Origin: Falsiroseomonas sp051433195
GTDB lineage: Bacteria; Pseudomonadota; Alphaproteobacteria; Acetobacterales; Acetobacteraceae
Assembly (NCBI RefSeq): GCF_051433195.1
Contig: NZ_JBHMFT010000014.1
Span: forward strand, 62,001 to 126,000
Reading direction: 5' to 3'
Length of the DNA stretch: 64,000 nucleotides
This document shows, in pieces, positions 7,742 through 18,144 of this stretch. Numbering within the stretch: the stretch's first letter is position 1; every line of letters begins with the position of its first letter. The notes beneath the pieces are model-generated. The model searched no databases and was not told the DNA's origin. It was given only the letters and a program-made list of their open reading frames with translations. The position numbers and the translations under genes are program-made.

Positions 7742-9385
7742 ATGCTGCGCCTGACCGAACTGAAACTGCCGCTGGACCATCCCGAGGGGGCGGTGCTGCA
7801 GGCGCTGTGCGCGGCGCTGGGCCTGCGGCCAGCGGAGGTGCGCGACCTCTCCATCGCCCGCCGCGCCTGGGATGCGCGCCGCCGGTCGGCGATCCTGCTG
7901 GTCTATTCGGTGGATTTCGCGGTCGATGACGAGCAAGGGCTGCTGCGGCGGGCGGCGGGCGACAAGGTGCTGTCCCGCACGCTCGGCCGGACGCCGGACA
8001 CCAGCTACCGGCCGGTGGCGCAGGCGCCTGCCCGGCTGCCGGCCCGCCCCGTCGTCATTGGCACCGGCCCCTGCGGCATCTTCGCCGCGCTGATCCTGGC
8101 GGAGATGGGCTTCCGGCCGATCATCCTGGACCGCGGCAAGGTGGTGCGGGAGCGCACCAAGGACACCTGGGGCCTCTGGCGCCGCAACCAGCTTGTGCCC
8201 GAGAGCAACGTGCAGTTCGGCGAGGGCGGGGCCGGCACATTCTCCGACGGAAAGCTGTGGTCCGGGATCAAGGACCCGCAGCATCTTGGCCGCAAAGTGC
8301 TGACTGAATTCGTCGAGGCGGGCGCGCCGGAGGAGATCCTGTTCGTCGCCAAGCCACATATCGGCACGTTTCGCCTTGTGACGATGGTGGAAAGCCTGCG
8401 CGCGAAGATCGAGGCGCTGGGCGGCGAATACCGCTTCGGCACCAAGGTGGTGGATTTCCTCGTGGAGACCGGGCGTGACGGCCAGCGCCGGATGCGCGGC
8501 GTGGTGACGGAAGCGGGCGAGGTGATCGAGACGGGCCACGTGGTGCTCGCCATCGGCCACTCCGCCCGCGACACTTTTGCGAGCCTGCACGCGGCCGGCG
8601 TGTTCGTGGAGGCGAAGCCCTTCTCGATCGGCGTGCGGATCGAGCATCCGCAGTCGATCATCGACCGCGCGCGCTTCGGCGCCTTCGCCGGCAACACCAT
8701 CCTGGGCGCCGCCGACTACAAGCTGGTGCACCACTGCAGGAATGGCCGCAGCGTCTATTCCTTCTGCATGTGTCCCGGCGGCACCGTGGTTGCCGCGGCG
8801 AGCGAACCCGGGCGCCTGGTGACCAACGGAATGAGCCAGTACTCGCGGGCCGAGCGCAACGCCAATGCCGGCATCGTCGTCGGCATCACCCCGGAGGTGG
8901 ATTACCCCGGTGACCCGTTGGCCGGAATCGCGTTCCAACGGCATTGGGAGGAGCGTGCCTTCGTGGCCGGGGGCGGCGACTACCGCGCGCCAGCGCAGTT
9001 GGTTGGCGACTTCCTGGCGGGGCGGGCTTCCACGTCGCTCGGCGCCGTGGTGCCCAGCTACAAGCCCGGCGTAACGCCGACCGACCTCGCCGCCTGCCTG
9101 CCCGACTTCGCCGTAAGCGCGATATGGGAAGCGCTGCCCGCCTTCGGCCGCCAGATCCCAGGCTTCGACATGGCCGAGGCCGTGATGACGGGGGTGGAAA
9201 CGCGCACCTCCTCCCCCATCCGCATCAAGCGGGACGCGGCGCTGCGCAGCGTGAACACGCTCGGCCTGTACCCGGCGGGAGAAGGCGCAGGCTATGCCGG
9301 CGGCATCTTCTCCGCCGGCGTCGACGGCATCCGCGTGGCGGAGGCGGTGGGGCGCGACATGGCCGGGCTGGCCGAAGCCGCCTGA
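7742..9385 (+). CDS. FAD-dependent dehydrogenase, COG2509 family
   Basis: A 547-residue flavoprotein. An N-terminal domain of about 95 residues precedes the dinucleotide-binding GTGPCGIFAALILAEMG near residue 105. It is followed by the family pattern VQFGEGGAGTFSDGKLWSG near residue 160 and a C-terminal FAD closure with LYPAGEGAGYAGGIFSAGVDG near residue 515. The reaction of this widespread family is not established. Its stop overlaps the start of the next flavoprotein gene by 1 nt (TGATG), so the two are translationally coupled. Confidence 0.88.
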   Translation: MLRLTELKLPLDHPEGAVLQALCAALGLRPAEVRDLSIARRAWDARRRSAILLVYSVDFAVDDEQGLLRRAAGDKVLSRTLGRTPDTSYRPVAQAPARLPARPVVIGTGPCGIFAALILAEMGFRPIILDRGKVVRERTKDTWGLWRRNQLVPESNVQFGEGGAGTFSDGKLWSGIKDPQHLGRKVLTEFVEAGAPEEILFVAKPHIGTFRLVTMVESLRAKIEALGGEYRFGTKVVDFLVETGRDGQRRMRGVVTEAGEVIETGHVVLAIGHSARDTFASLHAAGVFVEAKPFSIGVRIEHPQSIIDRARFGAFAGNTILGAADYKLVHHCRNGRSVYSFCMCPGGTVVAAASEPGRLVTNGMSQYSRAERNANAGIVVGITPEVDYPGDPLAGIAFQRHWEERAFVAGGGDYRAPAQLVGDFLAGRASTSLGAVVPSYKPGVTPTDLAACLPDFAVSAIWEALPAFGRQIPGFDMAEAVMTGVETRTSSPIRIKRDAALRSVNTLGLYPAGEGAGYAGGIFSAGVDGIRVAEAVGRDMAGLAEAA

Positions 9386-10560
9386 TGACGCATTTCGACG
9401 TGGTGGTGCTCGGCGCCGGGGCGGCCGGGCTGTTCTGCGCCATGCGGGCCGGGCAGCGGGGGCGGCGGGTGCTGCTGCTGGACCATGCCGAGGCAGCCGG
9501 GAAGAAGATCCTGATCAGCGGCGGCGGGCGCTGCAATTTCACCAACACCGGCTGCGTGCCGGAGCGGTTCCTGTCGGGCAATCCCCACTTCGCCCGCTCC
9601 GCCCTTGCGCGCTACACGCAGCAGGATTTCGTGGCGCTGGTGCGGAAGCACGGCATCGCCTTCCATGAGAAGACGCTCGGGCAATTGTTCTGCGACGGCT
9701 CGGCAAGGGCGATCGTTGCCATGCTGCTGGCGGAATGCACGGCGGCAGGGGTCGACCTGCGGCTGGCGCACCGGGTGACGGAGGTGTCGCGGGCCGACCG
9801 CTTCAGCGTGGCGACGGATCGCGGCCGCTTCACTGCCGATTCGCTCGTGCTCGCCACCGGGGGCCTGTCCATCCCCAAGATGGGCGCAACGGGCTTCGCG
9901 CACGACGTGGCGCGGCGCTTCGGATTGAAGCTGGTGGAGCCGGCGCCCGGCCTGGTGCCGCTGACCTTCGCGGGACCGATGCTGGAACTGATGCAGCCGC
10001 TGTCCGGCGTGGCGCTGGACAGCGTCGCGAAGGTCGGCCGCACGGCGTTCCGGGAGGCGCTGCTGTTCACGCATCGCGGCCTGTCCGGCCCCGCCATTCT
10101 CCAGGCCTCCTCCTATTGGCGCGGCGGGGAGGCGCTGACGCTGGACCTGCTGCCGGAGCGTGACGCCACCGCGCTGCTGCTGGCCGGCAAGCGCGCGCGC
10201 CCCAGGGCGGAGCCGAAGACGGTGCTGTCCGAGTTCCTGCCGGGGCGCCTGGCGCAGGACATGGCCGCCCGGCACCTGCCGCCTCGGGTGATCGGGGAGG
10301 TCGGCGATGGACCTCTGAAGGCGCTCGGCGCGCTGCTGAAGGCCTGGCGGCTGGAGCCCGCGGGGACCGAGGGCTACGCGAAAGCCGAGGTCACGCTGGG
10401 CGGCGTCGATACCGCTGGCCTGTCGTCGCAGACGCTGGCGGCCAAGGATGTGCCGGGTCTGTTCGTGATCGGTGAGGCCGTGGACGTCACGGGCTGGCTT
10501 GGCGGCTACAACTTCCAATGGGCCTGGTCGAGCGGCTGGGCCGCCGGCGAGGCCGCCTGA
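9385..10560 (+). CDS. HI0933/YhiN-family flavoprotein
   Basis: A 391-residue NAD(P)/FAD-dependent oxidoreductase of the HI0933 (BaiN/YhiN) family. Seen are the N-terminal FAD motif VVVLGAGAAGLFCAMRAG, the family signature KKILISGGGRCNFTN near residue 45, VLATGGLSIPKMGATGF near residue 155 and the C-terminal LFVIGEAVDVTGWLGGYNFQWAWSSG. The enzyme's substrate is generally unknown. Translation starts inside the stop of the preceding flavoprotein gene. The 3' end overlaps the convergent VOC-protein gene by 55 nt. Confidence 0.9.
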   Translation: MTHFDVVVLGAGAAGLFCAMRAGQRGRRVLLLDHAEAAGKKILISGGGRCNFTNTGCVPERFLSGNPHFARSALARYTQQDFVALVRKHGIAFHEKTLGQLFCDGSARAIVAMLLAECTAAGVDLRLAHRVTEVSRADRFSVATDRGRFTADSLVLATGGLSIPKMGATGFAHDVARRFGLKLVEPAPGLVPLTFAGPMLELMQPLSGVALDSVAKVGRTAFREALLFTHRGLSGPAILQASSYWRGGEALTLDLLPERDATALLLAGKRARPRAEPKTVLSEFLPGRLAQDMAARHLPPRVIGEVGDGPLKALGALLKAWRLEPAGTEGYAKAEVTLGGVDTAGLSSQTLAAKDVPGLFVIGEAVDVTGWLGGYNFQWAWSSGWAAGEAA

Positions 10561-10970
10561 AGCGGCTGGGAGAAGCGCAGCAGGTAGCCATCGGGATCCT
10601 GCACCAGGAATTGCCGCACCCCGGCTGCACCGTCCGCCACGCGGTACCACTTCTCCTCCGGCTCCAGGTAGAGCGGCCAGTCCGCGCCGCGCAGCGCCGT
10701 GAGGATCGTGCCAGTGTCGGTGACCTCGATCTGCAGGTTCATGCCGCGCCCGAAGGGCTGGTCCAGCGTGCCGGTGACCCAGCGGCGGCCCGGGCCAGCC
10801 GCCTCCTCCAGCATCACCTGCGCGCCCTCGCGGTCGAGATAGGCGAAGCGGTCCTCCGGCCGGTCATAGGCCACGCGGAAGCCGCAGAGACCGCACCAGA
10901 ACCGCAGGCTGGCGGCCAGTTCGGCGACCAGCAGTTCCGGCACCAGGACCGCGCGGCGAAACCCGCTCAC
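10506..10970 (-). CDS. VOC-superfamily protein (bleomycin-resistance/glyoxalase fold)
   Basis: A 154-residue protein with the paired beta-alpha-beta VOC pattern: VPELLVAELAASLRFWCGLCGFRVAYDRPEDRFAYL in the first module (named here by its ends) and FLVQDPDGYLLRFSQ in the second. It resembles bleomycin-resistance-type binding proteins. It starts with GTG, which overlaps the stop of the HupE/UreJ gene (GTGA), so it is the last member of the urease operon. No urease role is known for the fold. It may be a metallo-enzyme or a ligand-binding protein. Confidence 0.8.
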   Translation of the reverse strand: MSGFRRAVLVPELLVAELAASLRFWCGLCGFRVAYDRPEDRFAYLDREGAQVMLEEAAGPGRRWVTGTLDQPFGRGMNLQIEVTDTGTILTALRGADWPLYLEPEEKWYRVADGAAGVRQFLVQDPDGYLLRFSQPLQAASPAAQPLDQAHWKL

Positions 10971-11529
10971 CCGAGGCCGGCGACGACCAGCATCAGCGCC
11001 GCCGTAGCGCCTCCGGCCACGCGCAGGACGAGCCGGTTGGTGACCTGCCATGCGGCCAGGATGCCGAGCCCATGCAGGGCGGCGGTGGCGGCCAGGAAGC
11101 CAGCCGCGTAGCCGACCGCCCCCTGCCCGGCCAGTTCGGTTCCATGCGCATGGCCGTGCAACAGCCCGAACAGCGCGACCAGCGGCACCGCGACCGCCAG
11201 CGACAGCCGCGCGGAAGCGGCAACCAGCGCGCCGAGCACGATGACGGAGGCGAGGATGCCGGCCTCCACCATCGGAAGGCCAAGGCCGCCGGCGGCAACA
11301 CCGAATCCGACCGCCATGGCACCCAGGAAGCCGGCCGGCAGCGCCCAGGCGGCGCGCCCACCGATCAGCCCGGCCCAGAGGCCGACCGCGACCATCGCCA
11401 GCACATGGTCGAGCCCACCGACCGGATGCAGGAAACCCGCCGCGAAGCCATGCAGGTGGTCCGCGCCGGTGTGGGCCAGCGCGGGGACGGGTGCCGTCAG
11501 CAGCGCCGCGAGGGTCAGGACGCGGCGCA

Positions 11530-11530
<1 letters not shown>
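10967..11530 (-). CDS. ureJ: HupE/UreJ family nickel permease
   Basis: A 187-residue membrane protein with a cleavable-looking N-terminus (MRRVLTLAALLTAPVPALA) followed by HTGADHLHGFAAGFLHPVGGLDHVLAM, the His-rich first helix diagnostic of HupE/UreJ. Five further hydrophobic segments follow, one with the second motif LHGHAHGTEL. The family brings nickel to urease or hydrogenase. Its start codon shares a base with the ureG stop, so nickel uptake is coupled to the accessory genes. Confidence 0.93.
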
Positions 11531-12197
<667 letters not shown>

Positions 12198-12201
<4 letters not shown>

Positions 12202-12896
12202 GACCGAAAAAGCCTTGTGTATTGCGTCTCGTGGCGCAGCGAGAACAGGTCGATGACCGGCGTGGCGCTGCCGATATCCTCCGCGTCACGCACCGCCAGG
12301 GCGGCGTCCGTCGCGGCGACGAGGGCGGGCAGCAGCGCCGCGGTCGCGACCTGCCCATCCGTCTGCCCGAGCGGCACAAGGCGGACCCCGGCGGAGACCA
12401 GGTTGGCGGCGAAGGCGGCGAGCCAGGCGAAGCAGGCGTCGCGCAGCGGGATCCCGTGGCAGCCGGCCGCGACCCCGAAGGCGACGGCATGGGTCAGGCG
12501 GCCGGGATGCCGCGCGGTGAACGCGGCGAAAGCCGGATGCGGCCAGGCGGCGTTGGTGGCGAGCGCGAAGGCGTGGCCCGGCTGCGTCGCCTCCAGCGCC
12601 AGTTCGGCGGTGCCGCGCATGGCGGCGGCAAGGTCCGCGAGGTCATCCAGCGCGGCCTCGTCGCTGGCCTCGGCAGCGCGCCAGGACAGCGCAAGCAATG
12701 CGCCATCGACGGCGCCGGCACCATGCGACAGCGCGGCCTCGGCATAGGCGACGAGGCTGGCGCGGTCCGTCACCGCGCCCTCCTCCACCGCCATCTCCAG
12801 CCCATGGCTGTAGCTGAAGGCGCCGGTGGGGTAGGCGGGCGACAGCCAGGCCAGCAGCCGCGCCAATGCGGCGAAATCAGTGGTGATGGTGGTCAT
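12198..12896 (-). CDS. ureF: Urease accessory protein UreF
   Basis: A 232-residue helical protein that acts in the UreG-UreF-UreD activation complex. The conserved N-terminal LLAWLSPAYPTGAFSYSHGLE pattern (named by its ends) and the central AFGVAAGCHGIPLRDACFAWL region are typical. The start at 12896 (MTTITTDFAAL) was chosen because it gives the usual UreF N-terminus. It lies 20 nt inside the ureE 3' end, within the codons for its His-rich tail. Confidence 0.93.
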
Positions 12897-13392
12897 CGTC
12901 ACCGTGGTGCTGGTGGCCATGCGGATGGTCCGGCAGGCGGTTGTGTTCGCCATAGGCGCCGCCTTCCGGGTTGAAGGGCGCGCGGACCTTCTCCAGCGTC
13001 GCGCCAAGGCCCTCCAGCATCCGGATGATGACGTGGTCGTGCCGGATCAGGATGCGATCGCTGGCGAGTTCCGTCGGCAGGTGGCGGTTGCCGAGGTGCC
13101 AGGCGAGGCGCAGCAGCAGGGCCGGGCTGGGCGCGGTGACGGCGACCAGATCCTCCGCCGCCGCACGCAGCCGGATGAAGCCGCCATGTTCGAGTTCCAG
13201 GCCATCGCCGTCCCGCATCACCTGCGCTTCCGGCAGGTCGAGCAGGAAGGACCCGCCGCCTTCCGTCAGGTACATCTTGCGGCGGCGGAAGCGGTCGTCG
13301 AAATCGACCGTGACGGTGTCCCGCATCTCCTGCTGCGGCCAGGTGCCGGCGGCATGGACGGCAATGGCGCGGGGCGGCGTGGTGTTGGGCAT
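12877..13392 (-). CDS. ureE: Urease accessory nickel metallochaperone UreE
   Basis: A 171-residue metallochaperone. The N-terminal peptide-binding domain has RRRKMYLTEGGGSFLLDLPEA. The C-terminal metal domain has AWHLGNRHLPTEL and RHDHVIIRMLEGLGA. The protein ends in a His/Asp tail, HPHGHQHHGDDDHHHH, a nickel-storage tail seen in many UreE proteins. It starts 9 nt after ureC, and its tail codons overlap the ureF start. Confidence 0.96.
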   Translation of the reverse strand: MPNTTPPRAIAVHAAGTWPQQEMRDTVTVDFDDRFRRRKMYLTEGGGSFLLDLPEAQVMRDGDGLELEHGGFIRLRAAAEDLVAVTAPSPALLLRLAWHLGNRHLPTELASDRILIRHDHVIIRMLEGLGATLEKVRAPFNPEGGAYGEHNRLPDHPHGHQHHGDDDHHHH

Positions 13393-13401
13393 GTGTGGCT
13401 C

Positions 13402-15110
<1,709 letters not shown>

Positions 15111-15111
<1 letters not shown>

Positions 15112-15416
15112 CAGAGCTTCCCCTCCGTCTCGCCGCGGAACCCGTGCACGATGCGCGCGCCGGCATAGGGCACCAGGCGCACGCTGCGCGACTGGCCGGG
15201 CTCGAAGCGCACCGCCGTGCCGGCCGGGATATCCAGGCGCTGGCCATGTGCCGCGGCGCGGTCGAAGCGCAGCGCCGGGTTGGTTTCGGCGAAGTGGTAG
15301 TGGCTGCCGACCTGGATCGGGCGGTCGCCGGTATTGGCGACCTCAAGTTCGGTCACCGGGCGGCCGGCGTTGAGTTCGATGTCACCCGCGGCGGGGAAGA
15401 TCTCGCCGGGGATCAT
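15111..15416 (-). CDS. ureB: Urease subunit beta
   Basis: A 101-residue structural subunit. It carries the PGEIFPAAGDIELNAGRP opening, the IQVGSHYHFAETNPALRFDR core and the RLDIPAGTAVRFEPGQSR stretch, all highly conserved in UreB. It overlaps ureA by 4 nt upstream and ureC by 1 nt downstream. It is separate from ureA, as in most proteobacteria. Confidence 0.97.
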
Positions 15417-15715
15417 CGGATCGGCTCATGCACGGTGACCAGCTTCGTGCCATCCGGGAAGGTGGCCTCCACCTGGATCTCATGGATCATCTCGGCGATG
15501 CCCTCCATCACCTGCGCGCGCGTCACGACGGTCGCGCCATCCCGCATCAACTCCGCCACGCTGCGGCCATCGCGGGCCCCTTCGACCACATAGTCGGTGA
15601 TGAGGGCGACGGCTTCCGGGTGGTTCAGCCTGACGCCACGCTCCAGGCGGCGGCGCGCCACGGTCGCGGCCATGGCGACCAGCAACTTGTCCTTCTCACG
15701 CGGCGTCAGGTTCAT
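15413..15715 (-). CDS. ureA: Urease subunit gamma
   Basis: A 100-residue subunit with the standard MNLTPREKDKLLVAMAA start, RRLERGVRLNHPEAVALI and the C-terminal VEATFPDGTKLVTVHEPI. It follows ureD by 40 nt and overlaps ureB by 4 nt, giving a DABCEFG gene order. Confidence 0.97.
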   Translation of the reverse strand: MNLTPREKDKLLVAMAATVARRRLERGVRLNHPEAVALITDYVVEGARDGRSVAELMRDGATVVTRAQVMEGIAEMIHEIQVEATFPDGTKLVTVHEPIR

Positions 15716-15755
15716 GCGCTACCTCCGGCTCGGACCAAGCATGGCGCATGCCACC

Positions 15756-16580
15756 TCATGTACGCCAGAGCCTCGGCAGCCGCGCCGGCAGGCCGAGTGC
15801 CTGGGCACGGAGTGCCATGATGGCGGCGGCCAACGCGGCGCGCACCTGCCCGGCCTCCCCCAGCCAGCGCGCAACCAGCAGTCCTGGCGCCACCAGGCCG
15901 GCGCCACCCGCCGAGACCTCGCGCGCCAGGTCGCGATGCGCCGCGGCATCCGGCATGGCGAGCATCAGCGTCGCCAGCGCACCGGCGCCATCCAGTGTGA
16001 ACCGGTGCGGGATCGCGCCAGGGTCGAGGTGCAGCGCATCCACCCAAAGCCGGCGGCCGTCGCGGCGGATGCACCAGCGATCGCGCAGCAGGCCCCTGGC
16101 GAAGGTCTCGGAGCGGGCGGCGCGGCCCAGCACCAGCATTTCGGCCGCCAGGAGCCGTGCGTCAGGTGCCAGCGAGATATCCAGCCGCCGCGCCAGCCGG
16201 GCACCATCGAACAGGATGGTCTCCTGCGGCAGCCATTCCGCCGTGGCCCGATCCGCCAGCACCAGGCTGCTCGAGATCTCGGTGATGGGACCCAGGCTGC
16301 GATAGACCTTTTCGGCCGCTGGGGTCGTGACGGTGAAGCGCGCATCGGTGCCGAGGGTCAGCACCGCCTCCAGCCGATCGCCACCCGCCAGGCCGCCGGC
16401 GACATTGACGAGCGCCGCCTGCTTCGGCTCATCCGGATCGGCATCGGGAAACAACACGCGCATCGGCGCCGCCTGGTACAGATGCGCGATGCGCGCGCCG
16501 CCCGGCGCCGCAAGCAGGCCAAGTTCCGCGCGGCCCCGGGCGCGCTGGTGGGAAGGCGCTCGGGGCGCGGTCTGGTCCAT
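15756..16580 (-). CDS. ureD: Urease accessory protein UreD
   Basis: A 274-residue scaffold protein for apo-urease nickel loading. The conserved patterns PMRVLFPDADPDEPKQAALV (early), VNVAGGLAGGDRL and AAEKVYRSLGPITEISSSL are present, then LPQETILFDGARLARRLDI. The start is uncertain: MDQTAPRAP at 16580 is given, and MLRG four codons upstream at 16592 is equally possible. It is the first gene of the urease operon and is divergent from urtA across about 270 bp. Confidence 0.93.
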   Translation of the reverse strand: MDQTAPRAPSHQRARGRAELGLLAAPGGARIAHLYQAAPMRVLFPDADPDEPKQAALVNVAGGLAGGDRLEAVLTLGTDARFTVTTPAAEKVYRSLGPITEISSSLVLADRATAEWLPQETILFDGARLARRLDISLAPDARLLAAEMLVLGRAARSETFARGLLRDRWCIRRDGRRLWVDALHLDPGAIPHRFTLDGAGALATLMLAMPDAAAHRDLAREVSAGGAGLVAPGLLVARWLGEAGQVRAALAAAIMALRAQALGLPARLPRLWRT

Positions 16581-16741
16581 CCCCCGCAGCATGGCACGTC
16601 GCGGATTGGGCAGCCAAGGCCGGCGCAACTGCATGCGGGGGCAGCGCCGAGCGGCCACCGCAGGCAGTTACCGCCGCTTCTTTGGGCAGGCCTGGGTTGC
16701 TGTTGCGCGGCGAAGCCACAGAACGCGCCGATCTGATCGTA

Positions 16742-16756
16742 TGCCAAGCGTTGGCA
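16742..16756. promoter_or_regulatory. Perfect palindrome overlapping the urtA -24 element
   Basis: TGCCAAGCGTTGGCA is a perfect 6-bp inverted repeat with a 3-bp centre. Its right arm provides the TTGGCA of the adjacent sigma-54 -24 box. It may be an operator that would block polymerase. It could also be chance symmetry, because TTGGCA is fixed by the promoter consensus and only the left arm is extra. Confidence 0.4.
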
Positions 16757-16768
16757 CATATCTCGCAA
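16751..16768 (+). promoter_or_regulatory. Candidate sigma-54 (RpoN) promoter of urtABCDE
   Basis: TTGGCACATATCTCGCAA has the invariant GG (16753-16754) and GC (16765-16766) separated by exactly 10 bp. The -24 box TTGGCAC is consensus and the -12 box TCGCA is one base from TTGCA. Transcription would begin near 16778, leaving a leader of about 73 nt before urtA. RpoN control through NtrC is the known rule for urea-uptake operons in many proteobacteria. No clear NtrC site was recognised by eye. Confidence 0.7.
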
Positions 16769-16850
16769 CGGTGGTTGCTCGGGTGGGGACGCAGCCAAGG
16801 GGCGGCGTCGGTGCCGCCGGTTCGTGCATCCCCGAGGAGGCTTCAAAACA

Positions 16851-18095
16851 ATGATCCATCGCATGCCCATCACGCGGCGCGCCGCCCTGGCCGGCCTCGG
16901 CACCGTGCTGGCCGCGCCCGCCATCCGCCCCTCCTTCGCGCAGGCCGCGCCGATCAAGGTGGGCGTCCTGCATTCGCTGTCGGGCACCATGGCGATCAGC
17001 GAGACCGCGCTGCGCGACACCGTGCTGATGATGGTCGAGTGGATCAACGGCCGCGGCGGCCTGCTCGGCCGGCGGGTCGAGGCGGTGGTCGTCGACCCCG
17101 CCTCCAACTGGCCGCTGTTCGCGGAGAAGGCGCGCGAATTGCTGGCCGTCTCCAAGGTCGACGTGACCTTCGGCTGCTGGACCAGCGTGTCCCGCAAATC
17201 CGTCCTGCCGGTGTTCGAGGAACTGAACGGCATGCTGTTCTACCCCGTCCAGTATGAGGGCGAGGAGGAGAGCAAGAACATCTTCTATACCGGTGCCGCG
17301 CCGAACCAGCAGGCGATCCCGGCCGTGGAATACCTGATGAGCGCCGATGGCGGCGAGGCCAAGCGCATCGCGCTGCTCGGCACGGACTACGTCTATCCGC
17401 GCACCACCAACCGCATCCTGCGCGCCTTCCTGAACAGCAAGGGCATCCCGGATGCCGACATCATGGAAGAATACACGCCGTTCGGGCACAGCGACTGGCA
17501 GGGCATCGTCAGCCGCGTGAAGCGCTTCGCCGGCGAGGGCAAGAAGACCGCCATCGTCTCGACGATCAACGGCGATGCCAACGTGCCGTTCTACCGCGAG
17601 CTGGGCAACCAGGGCATCAAGGCCGAGGACATCCCCTCCGTCGCCTTCAGCGTCGGCGAGGAAGAACTGGCCGGCATCGATGCGCGGCCGCTGGTCGGCC
17701 ACCTGGCCGCCTGGAACTACTTCATGTCCGTCGACAGCCCGGTGAACACCGAGTTCAAGGCGATGTGGCAGGCCTACATCAAGAACCCGCGCCGCGTGAC
17801 CAACGACCCGATGGAAGCCACCTACACCGGCTTCAGGATGTGGACCCAGGCCGTGACCCAGGCCGGCACGACCAATGTCGATGCGGTGCGCGCGGCGATG
17901 ATCGGCCAGAAGGTCGATGCACCTTCCGGCTTCAACCAGGAGATGCGCGCCAACCATCACCTGACCAAGCCCGTGATGATCGGCGAGATCCAGGCCGACG
18001 GGCAGTTCAACACGGTGTGGAAGACGCCGACGGTCATCGCGGCCGAGAACTGGTCCCCCTTCATCCCGGAGAACGCGAACCGCCGCCGCGGCTGA
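16851..18095 (+). CDS. urtA: Urea ABC transporter substrate-binding protein UrtA
   Basis: A 414-residue periplasmic binding protein of the branched-chain amino acid/amide class. A Tat-like signal (ITRRAALAGLGTVLAAPAI) is followed by IKVGVLHSLSGTMAISET, the FGCWTSVSRKSVLPVFEEL segment and NGMLFYPVQYEGEEESKNIFY (named by its ends), which are specific to UrtA rather than LivJ. The ATG at 16851 is preceded by a strong GAGGAGG site 10 nt upstream. It opens the urtABCDE operon behind a candidate sigma-54 promoter. Confidence 0.96.
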   Translation: MIHRMPITRRAALAGLGTVLAAPAIRPSFAQAAPIKVGVLHSLSGTMAISETALRDTVLMMVEWINGRGGLLGRRVEAVVVDPASNWPLFAEKARELLAVSKVDVTFGCWTSVSRKSVLPVFEELNGMLFYPVQYEGEEESKNIFYTGAAPNQQAIPAVEYLMSADGGEAKRIALLGTDYVYPRTTNRILRAFLNSKGIPDADIMEEYTPFGHSDWQGIVSRVKRFAGEGKKTAIVSTINGDANVPFYRELGNQGIKAEDIPSVAFSVGEEELAGIDARPLVGHLAAWNYFMSVDSPVNTEFKAMWQAYIKNPRRVTNDPMEATYTGFRMWTQAVTQAGTTNVDAVRAAMIGQKVDAPSGFNQEMRANHHLTKPVMIGEIQADGQFNTVWKTPTVIAAENWSPFIPENANRRRG

Positions 18096-18107
18096 TCAGG
18101 AGGGTTG

Positions 18108-18134
18108 GGGGGCGGCACCGTGCCGCCCCCTTTT
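18108..18134 (+). terminator. Intercistronic GC-rich hairpin with T run between urtA and urtB
   Basis: The arms at 18108-18117 and 18121-18130 form a perfect 10-bp GC-rich stem around a 3-nt loop, followed immediately by TTTT. This is the shape of an intrinsic terminator but it lies inside the operon, 11 nt before urtB. It would either end a fraction of transcripts or protect the urtA message 3' end. Both would give more binding protein than permease. Confidence 0.65.
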
Positions 18135-18144
18135 CCGCAACCGC

